Shown here piece by piece: positions 55,709-64,000 of a stretch of 64,000 nt of DNA. Position 1 is the first letter of the stretch. Each line of letters begins with the position of its first letter. The position numbers were made by a program, and so were the translations under genes. Under the pieces are notes generated by a model. The model worked only from the letters and a program-made list of their open reading frames with translations. It did not search any database and had not been told where the DNA came from. Source of the DNA: Panagrolaimus kolymaensis (Eukaryota > Nematoda > Chromadorea > Rhabditida > Panagrolaimidae). The stretch spans positions 1,674,001 through 1,738,000 of the forward strand of contig JAJQJQ010000051.1 in the NCBI GenBank assembly GCA_028622995.1, written 5' to 3'.

Positions 55709-57791
55709 TTAATTATAATTGGCATTTAAAGGCTTTTTCTTTTCATCTTCATCCGTTTCTTCTTTCTTTTTGGATTCACCACTATTCAGTATTTCTTCAA
55801 ATTCTTCTTCGGTAATATCTTTGATAATGAATTCAGTTTGAAACGATTCTAAATATTTCTTGGTGGTTTTGATATTTTCAACAACTTTTTTAACTGTTTC
55901 TTCATCACTTGAAACTTCATTAAATACAGCATTAGGATCCATGAGTCCATCGTTATCAAGCATTTGAAGACCATCACATAATAATGCAGATTCAAGAATC
56001 AAAGTATATTTGCAAGTTTCAAATTCATCAAGAGAAAGAAATACAATTGATGGAGATTCTTTGGCAGATGGGATTCGACAACTAAGTTGAACTTCGACTG
56101 ATCTAAAACAGAGATAGTTAAACAATGATATTATTTTGCAAAAATGATATGTACCTTCTTTCACCAGTTTCTTCACAAACAAAACCATTTCCATAAAAAT
56201 TTGTTACTTGTTTAAGGTGATGATCATCATCATGCACAAAAGCTTTCTCTCGATTTTTTAATAACCATTTTTGATGGATTTCAGGATCATATTCTCCAAG
56301 AATGTTCTCCTTCGTTCTTTTGCCTCCTTCGAGATGGAATTGACTAACCTAAAAACGATAATACTTTAACGGCTCACGCAACAAAAACAAAAAACCAACT
56401 TTGTTATTATAACAAAATTCATAAGTCCAATATCCTTGTCCACTTTGAATGAAGCAGCTTTTACCAGACCAAAAATCTTTGATTAACTTATAATCCTCTT
56501 TTGTAAAATCTTTTTGGAATTTTGATGTCATTTGACTTGGATGAGATTGATCCATTCCAGATGCTTGAAGCATTTTGTATATTTCCATAAGTTCTTTAAG
56601 TTGTTCAGTCACCGATTTCTCTTCCACATCGTCTCCAGTTGTTTGTTGATTACCACCAGCTTTCATTTTCAAAGGTTTATCATATCCTTGGACTTCTAAA
56701 TCGAGTTCAGGATTAATCAATTTTGAAAAGATTGAAGTTTGATGAGGAGCTATTGATGAATCAGATGCCATTGAATATTTTACATAATGTTCGGAGGATG
56801 CTCGTTGTTCGATTGCTTGTAAATTAGATGGTTTTGGATTAGCACTACTTTTTGTCGCGGCTATTGGTGCATAACATTGAATTTCATGCTCTGGAGTTGT
56901 TGGAGTATCAAAAACAGGATGAGAACAAAGAATACTGGTTAAAATAGCGATTTCATAATTACACGTGCTGACTTCAGTAATGGAATGAACCAGATGACGA
57001 GAATGCTAAATCGTGATATTGTAAGGTTATAACAAATCTAATAATAATATACTTACCTCATAGCAAATATACAACAAAGTTGTCGTTCTTGGTTTACCAG
57101 TAAGATCACAAGGCGTTCCACCATTTCGATAATGAACAGGAAAATACGGATATTCAACGTTGTTGATTTTAGTTTTAAGAGGATTGAGTTGATCAAAGTT
57201 CTTTATATCCTAAAAATCAGTTTTTGAAGAAGCACATTACGAGTAAAAAGTGTCAAACAACAACAAACCTCAATGGCATGATCATGCCTATAAGTTCCAA
57301 GAATAAAATCAATGGTTTGTTTGGTATCTTTATCATCATGATATTGACGGATGAATCTTCCATGAGCTACTTCATAAAACCAATATCCACTTCCACCATA
57401 AATTGATATTTCTCTTTCATCCACCAAAGGTTTTAGCAATTCAAATGGTGTTGGACCAGTATATTCTTCAATTTTTCTTTGATTCTAAAAATCACAAATC
57501 AAAAGTGTTCATAAATATTGAGAATAAACTTACTTTGGTTTCAGCTTTTGGTAAAACACATGTGTAATCTTGTTGATCAGCTGTTTTCATAGACACCAAT
57601 CTTTCAGGAGTTTCTTGAAATATTTTATCAAACTTTTCTTGATCTCGTTCCAATTGAAAATGATATGCGATGCTATAATGATTGAGATCATTAATAAAAT
57701 TAGCAGCATTGCTGAATTCAGAATTCAGTGGTGGAATCCATAATGATAATAATAAGGAACATATTAAAATGAAGAGATGATGATGACGCAT
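55709..57791 (-). CDS. ER lectin with two MRH domains (ERLEC1/OS-9 family)
   Basis: Six minus-strand exons (57791-57534, 57484-57269, 57209-57057, 57005-56400, 56348-56155, 56102-55709) give 606 residues. A signal peptide (LFILICSLLLSLWIP) opens the protein. MRH1 spans about residues 110-250: YWFYEVAHGRFIRQYH, GTPCDLTGKPRTTTLLYICY, ITEVSTCNYE. MRH2 spans about 390-530: YWTYEFCYNNKVSQFH, GNGFVCEETGERRSVEVQLS, DEFETCKYTL. A Lys/Glu-rich tail closes it. ERLEC1 and OS-9 bind trimmed mannose glycans on misfolded proteins and deliver them to the HRD1 ERAD ligase. In MRH1 the cysteine expected after YWxYE is Ala, while MRH2 keeps it. Two MRH domains favour ERLEC1 over OS-9. There is no clear HDEL-type retention signal. 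Confidence 0.85.
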
Positions 57792-58350
57792 GTTGACGAA
57801 AGAAATTTTGATGTTGAGAAAAATTTTATTTGTTTCTTGTTGGCAAAAATTTTGATTGATGCAATAAAAAAGAATGAAAGCAATATTTGGCTTTTGGCGT
57901 TGGAGCACACAAAAAGTGCGAAAATACAGTAATTTTATTTAGGATGACGAAGCACTTTTTTTTTACTGTTGTTAGTTGATTTCGAGGAACCTTTAGATGA
58001 AGAAGTTTCCATCGACGAAGATAGCACTTCAATATGGCTTTTGATAAACTAACGAAAGCTTTTTTTGAACCAAAAAAGCAACTATGATTGCAATCATTTT
58101 TTTTTTGAAACTTCCTTTTCATTTTCTATGTTGACTTGATCGTGGACATAATACTTTAAAACTAGTTCTAGTTGCTATAGGAAGGTATACTACAAGTCAT
58201 TCTTAGACATTGACATACAAGGTAAAAATTCAAGACGCATTTAAAGATTTTGAAACAATCCCATTTCCTCCAAAAGACAAAGATACATTTAAAAACATTT
58301 AGTATTATAATTAAAACAAAATATTAAACACAAATAATCAAATAATACAT
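57792..58350. other. Intergenic between ERLEC1-like and a secreted-protein gene
   Basis: Upstream region of the ER lectin and 3' sequence of the next minus-strand gene. No supported ORF or RNA gene. Confidence 0.45.
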
Positions 58351-59183
58351 TTATTGGCATGGGATCTTTTCATTGCTACAATGGTAAACAGCTGCAATTG
58401 GATTATTATCACCATGTTCAGGAAGAACACGTTCAGTACAAAGTTGTTCTTCTGGATCAACGAAATAAACATTATCAGGATCAAAGAGTTTCTTGCATTC
58501 TTCAAAATCGACGACTCTAATATTATTCATTGCATCCAATCTATCACCTTCAAAGAAAACAGCAATCAATGAATCACCAACAGTTGGCTTTTTAGCATCC
58601 TTTTTGAGAACAGCATTTTTCTCTCCTTCAGTGAAGTCAGCTGGAACAGCATGTTAAAAAACGAAATAAATCTATAAAAAACAATAAAGAAACATATATC
58701 ATCAATATGGCAGAAATTATGAACAAGCGTGATGCAACCATACGTGTCTGGAAAACATTGAGTTTCATTATAAATGAAGTACTTATTTCCTCTAAATTTA
58801 AGATCAAAAGGATAATACACTGTTGTGGCCATGATATTGACGCTAAAAAATAGATTTCAATTAATAGCATAAACATTGGATAAGGAGTGAAAAAACAAAA
58901 GAAAAACTTACATTTGTTCATTTGGAGGATTAATATGGCGACATTGAACTTGACCAGGACCAACAATATGACTATCATCAACAGCAACCATTAAAATCAA
59001 GTCGTTATGCGGAGTGATAACATCAATACCTTCATCATTAGTTTTCAAATAATCAAAGGTTGTTTTAGCAACATAAAATCGCATTGAAGGAACAACATCA
59101 ATGAATTCACCACTTTCAGCAACTTTGATTGAAGAAAAACCGAGAGCAAAAACGAGCAACCACCAGCGAGCATGCGTCATCAT
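58351..59183 (-). CDS. Unrecognised small secreted protein
   Basis: Three minus-strand exons (59183-58912, 58842-58694, 58640-58351) give 236 residues. The first 24 residues (WWLLVFALGFSSIKVAES) form a signal peptide. The mature part contains about nine cysteines, one N-glycosylation sequon (NET) and a mixed beta-rich composition: VAKTTFDYLKTN, VQCRHINPP, YFIYNETQCFPDTYGC. I find no known family. The 53-nt intron 2 uses gtttct as donor and ttccag as acceptor, and is the only combination that keeps the frame. Codon use is less A/T-biased than in most neighbours, as in the ER lectin gene next to it. Confidence 0.65.
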
Positions 59184-59847
59184 GATTTTTGATTGAACAG
59201 AAAATGAAAGTGAAAAACGAAGAGTCGTTGCTTTTATCCATTTTTAGAAATGAGTTTATGAAAATGAAAGAAGCAATGCAAATTTTTGAAAACTGATGAT
59301 TTGCAAAAAGGCGCAAGAAAAAATGTTTCGACACGACAAAATAAAAGAGAAGCTGCGTGTTAGCTATTTTACTGCGTTTGGATGGATAACCTTCAACGCA
59401 GCTAAAATACATAAAGTAATGCACTTGAAAAAAATTTATGTTCCATTCATTCTTTTACTTCGAGTTGTTGCGTATTTATTTGTTCACTTATCTAGCCCTT
59501 AAAAATCTTAATGTTTTCGCATCAAAACTTGAAGTATTGCTTGCGGATACTTTTAAATTCAATATTACTAAAAAAATCTGCGATGCTAACCAACATCATC
59601 ATACAAAAATTCAAATATGTTACTAATGTTGTTAAATGAAAAAGTTGTTAGTGCATTACTTTTCTTTCGTTTTTTATATGTGTAGCCCGTGTGTGTGTGA
59701 TTACAGTGTTTTTTCCTTGTAAATTTGTTGTTGTGGATAGGGCAAACTTTCCTGATCAACTTTTTGCTTTTCGATTATAAAATTAGCTCTTTTTATTTTC
59801 ACGTTTATCATGGTTTTTTTTTATTTTTCTTTGAGAATTACCTCAAG
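59184..59847. other. Intergenic between secreted-protein and Wnt genes
   Basis: Both neighbours are on the minus strand. No protein-like ORF is recognised. The interval includes the upstream region of the secreted-protein gene and the Wnt 3' UTR. Confidence 0.45.
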
Positions 59848-61667
59848 CTAATTACAATAACTTTTGTTAACATAATAAAGACATGATTTACATTTAACAT
59901 AACAGCAATGAACATATTTGCAATGGCAATGTTCCGTAATTGGAACCGTAATAGCATAATGTCCACGTTCACAACATAAATTTTGGCAACTATTAAGTGC
60001 CATGGAATCCGTGGAATTACATTCTCTTCGATGGGTATGTTCACAATAATTTGATGATTGTTTAAGATAAACTAAATCCATTGTGGGTGGAGTATTGGGA
60101 TTTAAAAAATGTGGTTTAGATGAAAGTTGTTGAGCTTGTAAATATTTTACTTTTAAACTAAAAAATAAAATACTGTAGCAAAGTTAAGTTTTTTGAGAGT
60201 TGAGAAACTTACCCTTCAGCAATATTTTTTAATGGTGGAAGAGTATTCCAACATGTTTGAACATGGCATGACGAAGAAATTCCATGACATTTACATTTAC
60301 GATATTGACTTTTTATTACCAACTAAAAAAATTAATTTACTAAATAAAATAAGAAAAAAAAACAATTTTCTTAAAACTTTTGGTTTCAAAAATAAATAAA
60401 TAATGGAAAAGTTTTTTTCCCCATTCGGCTACAGTAGTGTATGTATGTATGCCTAATACCCATGAAAAAAAAACTTACTTGTCTACCAACATTATTATTT
60501 TGTTGATTCATAATTAATTTTTTTCCATCAAAATTATTATTATTACTATTTCCAATTCCTTTAATTTCATGATTATTATTATTTAATAATCTCGTGGGAG
60601 TTATCGTTGTAATTGAATTTTGTGATTGTTGTTCATTCACAAATAATTCGAGTTCATCACTATCAAAAATAAATTCTCCTCCAGGACCTAAATCTAAATC
60701 GCGTGAAAGTCGAAGCTTTGGTTTAGCATCAGCCCATTCTCGACTTGCACTTATTCCATATTCAATATTATCGCTGCATCCTTGCCATCGATAATTATTT
60801 ATATTTTCATCCATATCCATCGCAGCAGTCGATGTTGATGTTGAAATTGTTGGAAGTTCATTTGTGTTTTCATTGCTTAAAAATACTGTAGCTGCTGAAT
60901 CATCACTTTCGTGATTATTGCCGCCGCATTTGCAATAATCTAAAAAAAATCAGAGAAATTTTTTGTAACATTTTTTTATGATTTTTGTAAATCAAAAAAC
61001 ATTTTAATTTTTAAATGAAAGAAAAAATAATAAATTAATATATTTTAATTATACATACCTAAAATTCCTTTTGAACACGCTTTAGCAATGGTATGTACAA
61101 TAGCAGCCGATGATAATGCATAAACATATGCTTGTTCTTTGGTTCCTTTTGTTAAATCTGTATCAAAATTAGGTGCTTTTAAAATGGTTGAACAATTCCA
61201 TCGATATTCATTAAATTCATTTTGACACATTTTTACTGTTTCCAATGCCGAAGTTTTTATATATGGCATTAAATCAGTCATCCTTCGGCAGAGTTCAGAC
61301 TATAAAAAAATAAATATTGGGTATTCAAAGATTTGAAATTTTTCAGGCAAAAAACTTATGTTTTTTAGTTTTAAACAATAAATTAAAAAGATTGTGAAAG
61401 GTGAAAGAAAATTTTACCTGATAATGAACAAACCCAAATACTTGTTTTTCTTCTTTCGTGGATGGACATTCATTGGGATCAATCCAATTGGATCTCAAAT
61501 TATTTATTGCTCTAAAAAAATTTTTCATTTTAATATTTTTTATGACCGAGAAAGCATGTATAAACTTACAACCATTTAATTCCATTAACAGATAAAATTG
61601 TTGGAATAAAATATAACCCGCTATTAAATAAAGTAATATAAATTATCCACAAATATGAAATTAACAT
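59848..61667 (-). CDS. Wnt family secreted ligand
   Basis: Six minus-strand exons (61667-61570, 61511-61418, 61299-61059, 60939-60479, 60322-60213, 60157-59848) give about 437 residues. A hydrophobic leader is followed by Wnt landmarks: RWNCSTI, TKEQAYVYALSSAAIVH, AKACSKGILGDYCKCGG, WQGCSDNIEYG, LIMNQQNNNVGRQ, the lipidated hairpin CKCHGISSSCHVQTCW, and the cysteine-rich end ECNSTDSMALNSCQNLCC to HCCYVKCKSC. The serine in the CHGxSSSC loop is the palmitoleoylation site needed for Frizzled binding, and it is present. Two insertions are unusual: about 40 Ser/Thr-rich residues before WQGCSDN and about 65 Asn-rich residues before LIMNQQNN. Which of the nematode Wnts it corresponds to cannot be decided by eye. 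Confidence 0.92.
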
Positions 61668-63002
61668 TTTAAATTTTTAAAGTTGGCAAAATTCAATAAT
61701 TTATAAAATTTTAAAAGTGCAGAAATAAAACAAAAATATAAGACTAGGAAAAAATTTGTTGTTGACCTCAGAAGAAAAATCAAAGTTTTTTTATTTATTT
61801 ATTTCAACGCTTCATTTGCCATCCATCAGCAACCAATAATAACGAGAAAAAACCGTGAAACCGTGAAGAGAAGCTTGGAGCAGCAGTAACCAACCTATTC
61901 AAGGTCTCATGAACGCATTCACATTCAAATTTAGAAAGAAAAAATAAAATGTGATGGGTTTCTTTAGTTTTTTTTTTCTTAAATTTTTTGTACGTTTAGA
62001 GAAGTTTTTTTAGAAATATAAAAAAACAGTAGCTTCCTTTAGTCACTATTACTGGAAGAGGAGGAAAAAAAGAAAAAACAAATGTTTATGGGTTTAACAA
62101 CCACAAACAAAAAAAAAACACAAGTACAACCCTTTAACAGAAACAACGACAGCCCAGCGAATCGGAGTCAAGTCAAATGATTGTGAACGAAAGGGATACT
62201 AAAGAAAAAATAAATAAAATAAATTTATTTTTTTATGTGTTTCGAGTTTTCACTATTTCTGACATTCTTCCATTTTTTTTTGTCTTTCATATGTAAAATA
62301 GGCAATCAACATGATAGAGGCAAGTCTTTCAACAAAGGCTATGAACGATGGAAGAAGATACAGAAGGCAACCCTTTCTTTTTCTCGAACCTTTTCTCCAT
62401 AAACGACGCCTTCGCAAAAAACAAAAACACAAAAACTACTTTTTTCAATTTTTCGGTTTCTTCAAGAAAAAAACTTTTAAAAATTTTAATGGTGTTTTTT
62501 CGCGCAATTTTATTTTATTTTTTATGTTTTGATTTCTCCATTGGGAACACTTTTTGTTTATTTGATTTGTTGTAGCTTTTTTTAATGCAAAAAGAAAGTT
62601 TTTGGTGTCGGCAACTTTTTTTTCTTCTAAAAACAAAGGGAAAAAAAGTGAGGGAGGAAATAAAAAAAAGCCTTTTAAGTTTATTAAAACATACAAACAA
62701 CAAAAGAATATAAAAGAAGCTATAAAAAAATATAAGTAATGGTTTAAAAAAATTTGTGGTGTGGGAGTATGTTTACTTAAAAAATATATTTTTTTTATGT
62801 TTAGAAAATACACGTACAAGCAGTAAAGATAAAAAAAATAAGCAAAGAAAAAACTTTGAAAAAAATAAAGTTTAATTTTGATAAAGTTTGCCACGAAATT
62901 AATTTTACTTGGAAGTGAATTTATTTTCGATCGGCAGCTTTTAGAAAAATTTTCTTTAAAAAATATATAAATTTGGGAAAAATTATTTTATTTTATTTTA
63001 TT
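61668..63002. other. Upstream region of the Wnt gene
   Basis: 1.3 kb with long A and T runs and no supported gene. The 149-codon minus-strand frame at 62445-62894 is Phe/Leu/Lys low-complexity from A/T runs and is not counted. As it lies upstream of a Wnt gene it may hold control elements, but none is recognisable. Confidence 0.45.
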
Positions 63003-64000
63003 TTATTTAAAATCTTGATCTGGTTTTGGATGTTTGATTAACATTGAAGGGCCATCATCAGAATCTCTATCTGAATTATGATTGCGGCGACGTTGTTGTT
63101 GTTGTTGTTGGGGAATTTGGGGTTCTTCAAATGGAAGTTCATCAGCTGGTAAAAGTTCTTCCATACCCATATCATCATTATCATTTGTTGGTGGTGGAGC
63201 CATTGGAGGTTGAGGTCCACTAGGCCCTGAAACGAATAATTCTTGAAACTATTTATCGCAAAATTTTTTTTCTTCTAACTAACCTTCTGAATTATCAATA
63301 TTCATTAAAGCTTCCATAGTATTTTCAATTCCAGGTAATAATTGTCTTAAATCATCACAAGTATTATTTGCGACGTTTGGAATATATGGGCCACAACAAC
63401 ATAAACATGCCTCATTGGCGCTAACACAATTTGTTTCATGAAGCAAACGATATACAAATCCACGAGAATCACCACCTTTGTGATGATCGGGTCGTCCTTG
63501 TTGTTGTTGTTGCATGGAAGATGGTAGTGTTTGACGCATAGACATAAAACCATTTGGAGCAAAATTGTTATTATTTTGATTATTAAACCATTGACCAAAA
63601 TTATGGTGGCTATGAGGAGGTCCAAAAGCTGGTCCAAATGGTGGTCGAGGCCAATGTCTACCTCGACGACCTTCACTTCCAGGTCCAAATTGTGGTCCTT
63701 GTCGACCTTGTCTATTCCATGGTCCAAAAGAAGAATCGTCATCATTTCGAGGCCCAAATTGCCCTGGACGACGATCATTATCACCTCCAGGTCCAAATGA
63801 TGGCGGTTGGGGTCCACGCCTTCCATGTCGAGATCCAAATGGTCCTTGTTGACTATTATCACCATCGCCATTTCCAGGACCAAATGGCCCTTGTCTGCCT
63901 TGGCTATCATCTCCGCCAAATCCAAATGGCCCTGGACGACGGTTTTCATTATTCCTTCCTGATCCAAAGCTTGATTGTTGTCCTTGGCTTCCTTGCCTTC
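63003..64000 (-). CDS. Gly/Pro/Phe-repeat protein with a cysteine cluster, 3' part only
   Basis: Two exons, the second-last (64000-63284, open at the window edge) and the last (63226-63003), are in phase. The visible 5' part is a disordered array of GPFG/QFGP units (RQGPFGPGN, QQGPFGSRHG, RRPGQFGP) about 150 residues long. Then comes a Gln-rich segment and a compact module with six cysteines (CVSANEACLCCCGPYIPN, NNTCDDLRQLL) unlike the array. The end is Pro- and acid-rich with a six-Gln run. The start, and thus any signal peptide, lies outside the window. The cysteine module suggests secretion. A strongly repetitive plus-strand and minus-strand overlap in other frames is shadow. Family not recognised. 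Confidence 0.65.

Noticed and set aside
62445..62894. 149-codon minus-strand frame upstream of Wnt
   Set aside because: Long Phe/Tyr/Leu and Lys runs from A/T tracts without any domain.
63347..63967. 206-codon minus-strand frame overlapping the GPFG-repeat gene
   Set aside because: It is a frame shadow of the repeat; the other frame continues in phase across the 63283-63227 intron and gives coherent repeats and cysteine module.
1..64000. CRISPR arrays, bacterial operons, rRNA
   Set aside because: The window is eukaryotic with introns throughout; no regularly spaced identical short repeats or rRNA-like sequence was seen.

Overview
The window is eukaryotic, very AT-rich, and reads as nematode genomic DNA. 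The evidence is many short GT-AG introns (often 45-60 nt) with T-rich acceptors, acceptor-like sites 20-40 nt upstream of several start codons (as expected for spliced-leader trans-splicing), a serpentine chemoreceptor of the Srh/Sri type, MATH-BTB paralogues, C-type lectins and a GT14 glycosyltransferase. The species cannot be named from the sequence. Unlike the Caenorhabditis consensus TTTTCAG, most acceptors here end in TTTTTAG.

Layout. 0.4-8.2 kb, + strand: cytosolic arginyl-tRNA synthetase, an intron-poor gene that distantly resembles viral or selfish-element replicase proteins, and a seven-transmembrane chemoreceptor. 8.6-16.1 kb, - strand: an F-box/LRR-like segment joined in phase to a HAT-repeat protein, a Core-2/I-branching glycosyltransferase, and an unknown secreted protein. 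17.2-22 kb, + strand: three tandem members of an unrecognised four-helix membrane family, then the ribosome-biogenesis factor NOP53. 22.2-27.1 kb, - strand: Raptor (TORC1). 28-31.2 kb, + strand: a MATH-BTB gene with a repetitive tail, then a relic and a fourth copy of the four-helix family. 33-35.8 kb, - strand: a Treslin/SLD-3-like protein.

37.3-48.8 kb, + strand, is a birth-and-death region. It holds an intact MATH-BTB gene and a decayed copy, two secreted cysteine-rich genes sharing a virtually identical promoter and signal-peptide exon, a C-type lectin relic, an apparently intact PRORP-type RNase P, an Hsp70-like relic, and a two-domain C-type lectin with one stop codon. From 48.9 kb the conserved genes resume: INTS2 (-) back to back with SF3B6 (+), a possible solo LTR, then on the - strand an ER lectin with two MRH domains (ERLEC1/OS-9 family), an unknown secreted protein, a Wnt ligand, and the 3' part of a Gly/Pro/Phe-repeat protein that runs off the window.

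The genes are not one operon or pathway. Conserved housekeeping genes (RARS, NOP53, Raptor, INTS2, SF3B6, PRORP, ERLEC1) flank recently duplicating lineage-specific families (four-helix proteins, MATH-BTB, cysteine-rich secreted proteins, lectins) in which frameshifts, internal deletions and stop codons are frequent.
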